Positions 1 through 7,765 of a stretch of DNA of 8,583 bases are shown here, piece by piece; position 1 is the stretch's first letter; each line of letters starts with the position of its first letter. The DNA is from Verrucomicrobiales bacterium (GTDB taxonomy: Bacteria > Verrucomicrobiota > Verrucomicrobiia > Verrucomicrobiales > DEV007), in assembly GCA_023253615.1 (NCBI GenBank), contig JALRFZ010000028.1, positions 1 through 8,583 on the forward strand, given 5' to 3'. The notes beneath the pieces are model-generated. The model was not told the DNA's origin, did not search any database, and saw nothing but the letters and a program-made list of their open reading frames with translations. A program made the translations under genes and the position numbers.

Positions 1-2911
1 CACCGCTCGCGCTGGCTGCCGCGTCGATCGTGGCGCCGAGCTTCGCTTCGTTGTCCGCTCCGATCGCGATGCCCGCTCCGCTCACGTTCGCGTTGCGGAT
101 CTCCGCACTCACGCCCCCTTCCAGCACGTTGCGCACGCTGATGAAGCCGACTGCGGTGGCGTCGTCGGCGCTGAAACTGTTGTCGCTCTCCGACTGCGAG
201 AGGAGCGACATCGTGGCATCGGAGAGAAGCTGCGACGTGTCCTGTGCGGTGACAGCCACGGCACCGCTGACATCCACCACGGGTGTCATATTCGCGCCGC
301 GCAGGATGGCCTCGGCGTTGGTGGCCACGAGGTTGCTGACGAGCACACCCGCCGCGGTGCTGCTGCTCCGGCCCGTGAAGCCTTCGGAGACCCCTTCAAC
401 CCCGTTGTCCGTGAACGCCCCAAGCGTGGCGGCATTCGTCGCGGAGAGTGTCAGGCCGCCGGTGGCGCTGACGGAGGTGTCGCTGAGAAGCGCCTGCGTC
501 TTGGTCTGTGCGGTGTCGCCGATCGGCGTGCCCAGGAGCGCATCGAGCGCTTGAAAAAGAAGGTTTTGGTTCTCGTAGCCGACCGTGTTGAATGCGGCGA
601 CGATGCCTGCGGATGAGTCGCGGCTGCTGACCTGGCTCTTGTTCGTGGCTGTCAGGGCGAGCAAGTTTTCTGCCGTCACGGCCACGTCCCCGCCGGTTGC
701 GATGAGGTTGCTCTCACTGCCGAGCACGAGGGCTCCGCCGCGCAGCATGTTCGCGGCGATGACCGCTCCACCGGCCAGGCTGGTCCCGCCACCGATCGCG
801 TTGGCACCACCGACGGACTCGATCTCGGCATTGGCCTCGGCGTTGATGACGCCCGACTGCTTCGCTGCGATGGTAACACTGGCTGCGCTGAGGTTGATGG
901 CGTCCAGTTCGGCGAGAGCCTCGCCGTCAAGGTCGTTGCGCACGACCAGTCCCCCCACGGCCATCGAGTTGCTCGCGCTGAACGTGTTCGTGTTGTCCGT
1001 TTCGGAAGCGGCGCGGATCCGGGCCTTTGCGTCGATCGTGCCGCCTTGCGTGGCGCGGACCGTGGCTTGGCGCGCCGCCTGCACATTGGCGTTCGGGCCG
1101 CTCGACAGCACGCGCGCGCTGGCACCTCCGGCGACGAGGTTCGACACAACGAGGAAGCTCGCAGCCTGGCCGCTGGCTCCCATGAAGCCGAGAGCCTGAC
1201 TGATCGCCTCGTTGCTCAACTCTGCGCGAAGCGTCATCACGTTCTCAGATTCGACGATGACGTCGCGCGCGGACGTGACCGTGCTATCGGTAATGACGGC
1301 TTCCGCAACGGCACGTTCCACGGCACCAAGGCTGAGACCGATGAGGGCGTCCAGCGTGAGATTCTCGAGGTCCTGCGGCGCGTAGCCCACCGTGTTGTAG
1401 GCAAGGTTCGCGCTGATGGCGGTGTTGTCGCTCGTGGCAACACTGAGGTTGTCCGCCGTGAGCTTCGTGCGGTTTTGTGCAGCAACGGCAACATCCCCGC
1501 TAACGCTGGTGACGGAGCTTTCCTCAATGCCGGCGCGCGCCGCGCCCAGGAGGTTGTTCACGACGATGATGCCCTGTGCCGCCAGGGAGCTGGAACTACC
1601 GAAGCCGTTACCGCCATCCACGTTCACCACACTATCCGTGGAGGAAACGACGGTGGCATTCGAGTCTGCCTGCACGGTGACACTGGCAGCATCAATCAGC
1701 GAGCCCTCGATGCCTGCGTAGGTGTCCGCAACCATGACGTTGCGCACGAGCATCCCACCAATGGCCGATGCGTCGGAGCTGCTCAGCGGATTGGTATTGC
1801 CGGCGGTGGCGGTGTTCTTGAGGGTGGTTTTTGCGTCCAACGTCGAAGTGTCGGTGGCCGACACGAGCACCGCTCCACCCGCATTCACCGTCATGATCGC
1901 GGAACCCCCGCGAATGGCGGCTGTCGCGCCGCTGTGGACAATGTTGGAAGAGAAGATGCCACCGCCTGCGGAAGCGCCGGTGCCGGAGAATCCGTCCGCA
2001 ACGGCGGAGACGAGATTCGTGACCTCGGAGTCCAGCTCAAGCTGCGACTGAGCCTGCACGGTCACGCCGCCACCCACGTCAAGGTCGGAGGCCTCGATGA
2101 CCGCGGTGACCGCCCCCGATGCGGTGCCGGAAATGGTCGCACCGAACAGGTCGCTGATACCGATGTTCTCGGCGGATTCCGTCGGGCGCAGGCCGTAAAG
2201 GTTCCAGGCCTGCGATGTGCCAATCGCGCGCCCGGTCCCGAACAAGGGCATCCCGGACACGGTGGTGGAGGCGGCGACTTTCGAGTTCGCCTCGGCGCTG
2301 GAGGCATCCGTGGCGCTGACACTGAGGCTGCCGGCGGTGAGTTCCACGTCGCTCGTGGCGACCTTGGCGGAAACTTCGCCGGAAACGATGTTGAAGGCCT
2401 TCGAGCCTCCGAAGCTGATGCCGGGGATAAACCCGCCGCTGCCGCCATCGCTGATCGACGTGACGCCGACTTTCGCAAGCGCAGCGATGTCGCGCCCGGC
2501 ATCCACGGTGAGGCTGCCGGAGGTGACGGTGACATTCGCATCCGTCAGGGAAACGGTGACTTCGCGGTCCACGTCGTTGAGCGCCAGGGCTGATCCGATG
2601 CTGAGCGAGCCAGCGGAACCCGGGACGATGTGGTTCCCGGTGTTCGCGGTAAAGGAGGCATCATCGAACGCGGATATGGAGACATCCGACGATGAGTTCA
2701 AGACCGTACCGGTGAGATCGGCATTGACTCCCCCGGTGATGCGGTTCGTCGCCGAGCGGGCGTTGGCAGTGTAGCTGCCGGACGTGGAAGCGGAAACGCT
2801 CAGGCCCGCGACGATCAAGGAGGCTTGGGCCACCTGCGCGACAGCGCTTTCCGTGAAAGCATTGAGGACGGAATCCACGGCGGTCGTGGACACGACTCCA
2901 TCAGTGAATGC
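1..2911 (-). repeat. Large protein-level tandem repeats, period about 269 residues
   Basis: Within the giant protein, anchor motifs recur in register. NTVGY occurs at residues 1130 and 1399, with a degenerate NLYG at 861, exactly 269 residues apart each time. A second anchor has its Asn at 736 (IGSALALNDV), 1015 (IGGMLVRNVM), 1283 (VGGLVVRNDL) and 1552 (VGFISVRNVL), spaced 279, 268 and 269. The three clearest units are 861-1129 (bases 1397-2203), 1130-1398 (590-1396) and 1399 to the edge (1-589). A more diverged unit covers about 625-860. Each unit has an LDAL-type helix-like segment followed by alternating short strands (SVTVQA, SVTIAA, GIAIGA types). Identity between units is low and DNA repeats are not obvious, so the units duplicated long ago. 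More copies probably lie beyond the left edge. Confidence 0.8.
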
Positions 2912-4783
2912 CCGGATGGTCGTGAGCCCTCCAGAGGTGACCGCGGCACCGTCGAGCAACATTACGGAAGCGGTGGTGGACCGGGTCAACGAAGCGGCAC
3001 CGGATGCCTCTACCACGTGGATGTTTCGCACGGCAGACGCTTCGAGCGTGATCGTGCCGCCCGCGAGAAGCGAACCGCCCACGGTGACGGACGCGTTGCG
3101 GTCTCTCACTCCATCGACCGTGACGACTCCGGCTCCGCCGCCGTCATGATCCTGGGATACGAGGCGAATGGAACCCGCATGGATCGCCGCCCCCGCGTTG
3201 ACAATGATCTGCTCGGCCTCGACGCCGAATTCGCCGCTGAGATTGAGCTGCACCGAGGCGGTGACGATGACGCGGTCGTAGCCACCCGCACCGTGGATGG
3301 CGAGCGAGGTGGTGGGTGCGTTGAAATGGGTCAGCTCGAAGGTCGCGTTGAGACTGGTGAGCGTGAGGTTGCCAGGCGAGGAGGAACTGAGTTCCGCGAT
3401 GTCGTCGTTCGCGGTGAGGGTGAAGACGATCTCGTTCGCGTTGCCCGCGTTCACGAGGATGGGCTCGAGGCCGGCGTAGCGCAGCGAGACCTCGTCGAGA
3501 ATGACCCAGCCGGAGTCGGGACCCTCGGCGGCGAAGACAGCCCGGGAGAAATCGGTCTCGAGCATTTCAAGGGTGTCGAAACCCCGGTCACCGCCGTGAA
3601 TGCCCCCGCTCAGGGAAGCTCCGGCTTCGAAAAGAAAGTGATCCTTGTTGTCCGCAGCCCCCTCGAGATCCTCCACGCCGCGGAATTGCATTCCATAAAC
3701 AGAGCCTTCGTTGAACCCTGTCACCCGCCAGAGAGTGTCGGCTCCGCTGCCGATGAGGCGGTCCATTCCGCCACCCGCATCGAGCGAGACGACACCCCCG
3801 GAGACGGGGGGCGCGAGGCTGTTCGTCCCGATGACGATGGTGTCGTCGCCCTCACCGGTGAGGACGTCGAAGTTTTTCAACCCGGTCGCCACGAAGGCCG
3901 ACGCGATCGTGACACGGTCGGCATCGGCACCCGGCAGGTCGCCGGACATGGCATCGAGAATGACGGACTCGACATTGGAGAAATACAGCTCCTCGAAAGC
4001 GACGCCGCCCGCGTAACCGCGGACGCGGTTCCAGCCGTCGGCCGGAGAGTCAACGACGAGCTCGTTCGCCCCGTCCGCCATCGTGAAAGTAAAACTCGAG
4101 TCGAAACCGCTACCGTCGATGATGAGCGCCTCGACGCCGGAGAAGCGGATGCGGTGATTGCCGAAGACGAGGGTCCCCTCGCCGGCGTTGGCTCCGGATT
4201 CGTAGGAGCCGAAATTCACGCCGCTGATCTGCAGGGCATCGCGACCGCCGGTGCCACCATCGAAGAAAAGATCGAGCGCTCCGGTCGCGGCACGGAGATC
4301 GATCTGGAAAAGATCATCCCGGCCCGCGTCTCCGCTGATCGAGATGGGAAGGGCGGCCTCCTCATCCGAAAGGCCAAGCTGCCCCCAGTCGCCGGAGCCG
4401 GAAAGGCGGAAGTGGTTTCCGGCCTCATTCGACGAAAGATGCTCCAGCTCGCCCGATTCGAAGGAGCCGATCTGCGCGAGGATGTCGCCGAGTTCCGCCT
4501 CCGCGGCCGCCTCGGGGATGTTGTCTTGCGTCACGGGAGCGGGACCACCGACGCCCTCACCGCCTACGGTCGGGGCCGCCTCGGCCACCTGGGGCGCATT
4601 GGCCGGGAGATCAGGATCATCGATCGGGCTCGCCGAATAGAGGATGCGCGGCTCGAGCGCTTCGTGACGGACGCGGTCTTCACCGGCTTCACCTCCGAAG
4701 AACCACTCGGCCATCTTTCGCCGCGCCCCTTTCAGTTTCTTTTTGGAAATCGGCGCGGAGTCGGAAGGATCCATCGGAATCAT
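1..4783 (-). CDS. Giant LEPR-XLL beta-strand-repeat surface protein (N-terminal 1,594 residues; C-terminus outside window)
   Basis: The minus strand is open from ATG at 4783 to the left edge. The protein starts MIPMDPSDSAPISKKK, has a basic stretch (residues 14-23) but no hydrophobic signal-peptide core, then LEPRILYSA at 43-51, matching the LEPR-XLL motif known near the N-terminus of very long repetitive bacterial proteins. Residues about 130-470 are beta-rich with degenerate RTX-like Gly/Asp motifs: GEGDDTIVIG (310-319), DAGGGMDRLIG (335-345), GGDRGFDTL (397-405). From about 625 onward come large repeats rich in Ala, Ser, Thr, Asn and Val, resembling beta-helical adhesin repeats. No cysteine is evident in the part I translated. 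A cell-surface or extracellular structural or adhesive role is inferred; no enzymatic domain is visible. The gene is divergent to the SecA-like/adaptor pair. ATG at codon 4 (4774) is an alternative start; neither has a Shine-Dalgarno. Confidence 0.93.
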   Translation of the reverse strand, partial: MIPMDPSDSAPISKKKLKGARRKMAEWFFGGEAGEDRVRHEALEPRILYSASPIDDPDLPANAPQVAEAAPTVGGEGVGGPAPVTQDNIPEAAAEAELGDILAQIGSFESGELEHLSSNEAGNHFRLSGSGDWGQLGLSDEEAALPISISGDAGRDDLFQIDLRAATGALDLFFDGGTGGRDALQISGVNFGSYESGANAGEGTLVFGNHRIRFSGVEALIIDGSGFDSSFTFTMADGANELVVDSPADGWNRVRGYAGGVAFEELYFSNVESVILDAMSGDLPGADADRVTIASAFVATGLKNFDVLTGEGDDTIVIGTNSLAPPVSGGVVSLDAGGGMDRLIGSGADTLWRVTGFNEGSVYGMQFRGVEDLEGAADNKDHFLFEAGASLSGGIHGGDRGFDTLEMLETDFSRAVFAAEGPDSGWVILDEVSLRYAGLEPILVNAGNANEIVFTLTANDDIAELSSSSPGNLTLTSLNATFELTHFNAPTTSLAIHGAGGYDRVIVTASVQLNLSGEFGVEAEQIIVNAGAAIHAGSIRLVSQDHDGGGAGVVTVDGVRDRNASVTVGGSLLAGGTITLEASAVRNIHVVEASGAASLTRSTTASVMLLDGAAVTSGGLTTIRAFTDGVVSTTAVDSVLNAFTESAVAQVAQASLIVAGLSVSASTSGSYTANARSATNRITGGVNADLTGTVLNSSSDVSISAFDDASFTANTGNHIVPGSAGSLSIGSALALNDVDREVTVSLTDANVTVTSGSLTVDAGRDIAALAKVGVTSISDGGSGGFIPGISFGGSKAFNIVSGEVSAKVATSDVELTAGSLSVSATDASSAEANSKVAASTTVSGMPLFGTGRAIGTSQAWNLYGLRPTESAENIGISDLFGATISGTASGAVTAVIEASDLDVGGGVTVQAQSQLELDSEVTNLVSAVADGFSGTGASAGGGIFSSNIVHSGATAAIRGGSAIMTVNAGGAVLVSATDTSTLDAKTTLKNTATAGNTNPLSSSDASAIGGMLVRNVMVADTYAGIEGSLIDAASVTVQADSNATVVSSTDSVVNVDGGNGFGSSSSLAAQGIIVVNNLLGAARAGIEESSVTSVSGDVAVAAQNRTKLTADNLSVATSDNTAISANLAYNTVGYAPQDLENLTLDALIGLSLGAVERAVAEAVITDSTVTSARDVIVESENVMTLRAELSNEAISQALGFMGASGQAASFLVVSNLVAGGASARVLSSGPNANVQAARQATVRATQGGTIDAKARIRAASETDNTNTFSASNSMAVGGLVVRNDLDGEALAELDAINLSAASVTIAAKQSGVINAEANAEIESVGGANAIGGGTSLAGGAVIAANMLRGGALVLGSESNLIATGGDVAVTAENLLALTATNKSQVSSRDSSAGIVAAFNTVGYENQNLLFQALDALLGTPIGDTAQTKTQALLSDTSVSATGGLTLSATNAATLGAFTDNGVEGVSEGFTGRSSSTAAGVLVSNLVATNAEAILRGANMTPVVDVSGAVAVTAQDTSQLLSDATMSLLSQSESDNSFSADDATAVGFISVRNVLEGGVSAEIRNANVSGAGIAIGADNEAKLGATIDAAASASG

Positions 4784-4876
4784 GACAAAAAACGAGTAAT
4801 TTAGGGACCCGGTCTTCGGTGTCAAAAGGAATTTGCGTGACTTCCGGGGCTGCGTGATCCTCCCGACCGCCCTCCG
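4784..4876. promoter_or_regulatory. Divergent intergenic promoter region
   Basis: These 93 bp separate the starts of the giant protein (minus) and the SecA-like ATPase (plus), so both promoters must lie here or inside the opposite gene. The half next to the giant gene is locally AT-rich (4784-4803); the rest is GC-rich. I could fit a sigma70-type promoter for the minus strand (listed separately) but no convincing one for the plus strand. Shared divergent control of the two sides is plausible but not shown. Confidence 0.6.
4798..4825 (-). promoter_or_regulatory. Candidate sigma70-type promoter of the giant gene
   Basis: Read on the minus strand, a perfect -35 box TTGACA (4825-4820) is followed after 16 bases by TAAATT (4803-4798), four of six matches to the -10 consensus. 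The -10 box ends only 14 bases before the ATG at 4783, so transcription would start about 7-9 bases upstream of the start codon and give an almost leaderless mRNA. That agrees with the lack of a Shine-Dalgarno sequence. If the true start were ATG at 4774, the leader would be about 9 bases longer. Confidence 0.45.
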
Positions 4877-6748
4877 ATGCACCCGTTTTTCTTCCGCAGA
4901 CATGCCGCCCGGACCCTAACCGGGGCCCTTTCGCGGGAGAAAGAGACCGGGGCGCTCTCCGACACGGAATTGCGCGAACGCTGGAGCGGTTGGAGCTTCG
5001 AAGTCGCCCGGCAGCGTCTCCGCCTCCGCGACATCCTCCCCGAGGCCCTCGCCTGCGTGCGCGAGGCGGCCTTCCGATCCAGCGGACTGAAGGCCTTTCC
5101 CTGCCAGATCGAAGCCGTCATCGGCCTCACCGAGCCCGCCATCACCGAAGTCGCGACCGGTGAGGGCAAAACCCTCGTCACCGCCATGGCCGCCTGCCTT
5201 TTCGCCCTGCCGCGTCGGGGCGTCCATGTCGCCACCGTCAACACCTACCTCGCGGAGCGGGATTTTGAATTCGCCACCCCCCTCGCCGCAAAACTCGGGC
5301 TCACCGTCGGCCACATCACGCGTGAGCAGAGCCAGGCCGAAAAGCGGGCCGCCTACCTCGCCGACATCACCTACGGCACCGGCTACGATTTCGGCTTCGA
5401 CTATCTCCGCGACCAGCTCGCCCTCGTGAAACAGGCGAGCGGCGGTCCGACCCTGCGCCTGCGCAACCACCTCCTCGGTCTCGATCATCCCGACGCCGAG
5501 ACCGTGCAGCGCCCCCTCGCCTGCGCCATCGTCGATGAGATCGACAGCGTCCTCATCGACGAGGCCGCCTCCCCGCTCGTCATCGCCCAAGCCGCCGCCG
5601 GTGGTGCGGTGCGGCCCGTCGCCTATGAGGCCGCGCGGAAAGCGGCCCTCGCCCTCGAAGAAGACGAGGGATACCTCCTCGATCCCGGAGGACGCAACGC
5701 CCGTCTCACCGAAGCCGGCAAAGAGACCATCAACCGCCTCCCCGACATCCCCTGGGACGCCCTCGTCCGCCCCTGGCACCTCTATGTGAAAAACGCCCTC
5801 AATGCCGAATACGCCTTTCACCTCGGCGAACACTACATCGTGCAGGAGGGGAAAGTCGTCATCGTCGACGAGTTCACCGGACGGGCCCACGAGGAACGAT
5901 CCTGGCAGCAAGGCCTTCACCAGGCCGTCGCCGCGAAAGAGGGTGTCGAGATCCCCTCCGAGACCCTCACCGCCGCCAGCATCACCCGGCAGCGTTATTT
6001 CCGGCTTTACGATTCCCTCTCCGGACTCACCGGCACCGGATGGGAGAGCCGTCGCGAATTCCGCCATTTCTTCAAGCTGCCCGTGCGCCCCATCGCTCCG
6101 CATCGACCGCTCCAGCGGCTCACGCCTCCCGACCGCGTCTACCGCACCCGCCGTGAGCAATTGAAATCCGTCGTCGCCGAAGTTTGGGAAAAATGGGAAC
6201 TCGGCCAACCCGTCCTCGTCGGCACACGGACCATCCGCGTCAGCGAGGAGATCTCCGCCATGCTCGACGAGGCGGGCATTCCCCACCGGCTCCTCAACGC
6301 GAGCCAGGACAAGGAAGAGAACGCCATCATCGCCGGAGCCGGCGAGCCCCGCAGCGTCGTCGTCGCGACGAACATGGCCGGGCGCGGCACCCACATCTCC
6401 CTGCCCCGCGAGTCCATCGCCCTCGGCGGCCTTCACGTCATCGGAGTCGAGCGCAGCGAATCCCTCCGCGTCGACCGCCAGCTCGCGGGACGCAGCGCCC
6501 GCCAGGGCGAGCCGGGCAGCGCCGTCTTTTTCCTGAGCGCCGAAGACTACCTGCTGACCCAATTCTCTCCTTCCCTTGCCAAATCCCTCGCCGCGACCGA
6601 GGGCGATGAGCACGGCCGACTTCCCGAGACCACCGCCGAATCCTACTTGCGTCTCCAGCAGCGGGTGCAAATGATCCGTTACCGCCAGCGGCTCGAGATG
6701 GAGAAACGCGACCAGTGGATGGACCAGACCCGCAAGAGCCTCGCCTGA
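4877..6748 (+). CDS. SecA-family preprotein translocase ATPase, short SecA2-like form lacking helical wing and C-terminal linker
   Basis: A 623-residue motor ATPase of the SecA family, which normally pushes unfolded proteins through SecYEG at the inner membrane. Visible in order: Q-motif region FPCQ (74-77), Walker A TGEGKT (94-99), ITYGTGYDFGFDYLRD (164-179), Walker B VDEIDSVLIDEA (219-230), a short preprotein cross-linking insert (about 235-325), IVDEFTGR (329-336), GLTGTG (383-388), NBD2 with VGTRTI (448-453), ATNMAGRGTHI (497-507) and QLAGRSARQG (535-544). The insert between DEAxxPL and VDEFTGR is about 95 residues, against roughly 150 in E. coli SecA. The chain ends about 80 residues after motif VI, within what would be the first long scaffold helix, so the helical wing, the second scaffold part and the Cys-rich C-terminal linker are absent. 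Housekeeping SecA is about 840-900 residues, so this is an accessory paralogue. Motif V has His506 where SecA has Asp. In-frame TGA at 4838 and no earlier ATG/GTG/TTG fix the start at 4877. Confidence 0.93.
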   Translation: MHPFFFRRHAARTLTGALSREKETGALSDTELRERWSGWSFEVARQRLRLRDILPEALACVREAAFRSSGLKAFPCQIEAVIGLTEPAITEVATGEGKTLVTAMAACLFALPRRGVHVATVNTYLAERDFEFATPLAAKLGLTVGHITREQSQAEKRAAYLADITYGTGYDFGFDYLRDQLALVKQASGGPTLRLRNHLLGLDHPDAETVQRPLACAIVDEIDSVLIDEAASPLVIAQAAAGGAVRPVAYEAARKAALALEEDEGYLLDPGGRNARLTEAGKETINRLPDIPWDALVRPWHLYVKNALNAEYAFHLGEHYIVQEGKVVIVDEFTGRAHEERSWQQGLHQAVAAKEGVEIPSETLTAASITRQRYFRLYDSLSGLTGTGWESRREFRHFFKLPVRPIAPHRPLQRLTPPDRVYRTRREQLKSVVAEVWEKWELGQPVLVGTRTIRVSEEISAMLDEAGIPHRLLNASQDKEENAIIAGAGEPRSVVVATNMAGRGTHISLPRESIALGGLHVIGVERSESLRVDRQLAGRSARQGEPGSAVFFLSAEDYLLTQFSPSLAKSLAATEGDEHGRLPETTAESYLRLQQRVQMIRYRQRLEMEKRDQWMDQTRKSLA

Positions 6749-6760
6749 CCCTCCCCTCCC

Positions 6761-7603
6761 ATGAAAGAATCCTTTTCCCAGATCGTGCTCCTCTTGGCTC
6801 TGCTCCCGGCGTACGCTGCGGCGCAGGAGGAAAAACCGGCCGACAACCGCTTCCTCACCTACCTGCGTCCGATCCAGGAGATCGAACTCGCCTCCGCCGA
6901 GAGCGGTATCGTCACGACCGTGCTCGTTAAACCCGGAGACCGTGTCGTGAAAGGGCAGGAGATCCTCCGCCTCAACCTTTCCGTGATCGAAGCCCAGCTC
7001 GCCCAGGCCGAAGCCCAGGCGAAAGGCGAAGGCCGCCTCAAGGCCGCCACCGCCGAGCGCGACATCGCCCAACAGCGCCTCGACATCATCGATGATCTCC
7101 GCGATCGGGGCAGCACCAACGACGCCGAGCGCGACAAAGCCATCGCCTCACTCGCCGTGGCGGCCGGACAACTCGAGGCGGTGGAAGACGAGCGCGCCCT
7201 CTACCAGCTCGAGTCCGCCACGATCCGGGCACAGCTCGACCAACGCATCCTCCGCAGCCCCATCGATGGCGTCGTCACCGAGGTGACCCGCTCCGTCGGA
7301 GAAGCCGCCGAGGCCCGCGATGCCGACACCCCCCACTACCTCGCCAAAGTCGTCGATCTCACCCATCTCGTCGCCCGCGTCCATCTCCCGGCCGCGATCG
7401 CCGCATCCCTGCGGCTGGAACAATCGCTCCCTTTCGTCCTCGACCTACCCGAAAAAACGCGCGCCGAGGGCATCGTCCGTTTCATCTCCCCCACCGTCGA
7501 TCCCGCGACCGGACTCACCGAGGTCCATCTCGAATTCGACAACAGCAGAGGCAGCCTGCCGAGCGGTGTCCCCGGCCACCTCATCGTCTCCGGGGCGGAC
7601 TGA
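6761..7603 (+). CDS. HlyD/RND-type periplasmic adaptor (membrane fusion) protein, short form
   Basis: A 280-residue secreted adaptor. Residues 1-21 form a signal peptide (hydrophobic core IVLLLALLPAYAAA, cleavage near AAA/QEE) with no lipobox Cys. Two lipoyl-like half domains flank an alpha-helical hairpin: the first about 41-72 with SGIVTTVLVKPGDRVVKGQ (48-66), the second about 162-185 with LRSPIDGVVTEV. The hairpin (about 74-160) is rich in Ala, Glu, Gln and Arg and predicts as coiled coil. A beta-barrel domain follows (about 195-275), ending in GVPGHLIVSG. Such proteins link an inner-membrane transporter to an outer-membrane channel or stabilise a transporter in the periplasm. At 280 residues it is shorter than the usual 350-450. 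It starts 12 bases after the SecA-like stop, implying one operon. No inner-membrane pump or outer-membrane channel is visible here. No Shine-Dalgarno: the gap is pyrimidine-rich (ccctcccctccc). Confidence 0.9.
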   Translation: MKESFSQIVLLLALLPAYAAAQEEKPADNRFLTYLRPIQEIELASAESGIVTTVLVKPGDRVVKGQEILRLNLSVIEAQLAQAEAQAKGEGRLKAATAERDIAQQRLDIIDDLRDRGSTNDAERDKAIASLAVAAGQLEAVEDERALYQLESATIRAQLDQRILRSPIDGVVTEVTRSVGEAAEARDADTPHYLAKVVDLTHLVARVHLPAAIAASLRLEQSLPFVLDLPEKTRAEGIVRFISPTVDPATGLTEVHLEFDNSRGSLPSGVPGHLIVSGAD

Positions 7604-7637
7604 AGGATTGCTCCCCGCCCACCACCGACCTGACCCT

Positions 7638-7663
7638 GTTGGGGTGAAAAGCCGCCCCCCAAC
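7638..7663. repeat. Inverted repeat, 7-bp perfect arms
   Basis: GTTGGGG at 7638-7644 pairs with CCCCAAC at 7657-7663 around a 12-base loop, 35 bases after the adaptor stop. It could fold in mRNA and act as a 3'-end stabiliser or weak terminator, but no U-tract follows. Confidence 0.35.
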
Positions 7664-7707
7664 CGCGGCCCGGCTTCCTCCTCCGGCACCGGGGCGGGAC
7701 CGATCTG

Positions 7708-7736
7708 TTTGGAGAACCGCCGGCGCAATCTCCAAA
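7708..7736. repeat. Inverted repeat, 8-bp perfect arms
   Basis: TTTGGAGA at 7708-7715 is the exact reverse complement of TCTCCAAA at 7729-7736, with a 13-base GC-rich loop. The A/T outer and G/C inner arms would give a stable hairpin in either transcript. A terminator or mRNA 3'-end role is possible; no T-run follows on either strand. Confidence 0.4.
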
Positions 7737-7765
7737 TGGTCTCAATTCCGTGCCGTTTTTCCGGT

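Noticed and set aside
1046..2593. Plus-strand open frame of 515 codons
   Set aside because: Same reasoning: antisense shadow with Arg/Gly/His/Asp bias, while the repeat anchors of the minus-strand protein keep register straight through it.
2825..4804. Long plus-strand open frame (659 codons) opposite the giant protein
   Set aside because: It is very rich in Arg, Asp, Glu, Gly and His with no recognisable domain, as expected of an antisense shadow in GC-rich DNA. The minus-strand frame has the LEPR-XLL motif and repeats and is the gene.
4916..7072. Minus-strand open frame of 718 codons opposite the SecA-like gene
   Set aside because: It is Gly/Asp/Glu/Leu-rich without domains and spans two plus-strand genes with clear SecA and HlyD motifs. 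It arises because strongly C-ending codons on the plus strand leave few stops on the minus strand.
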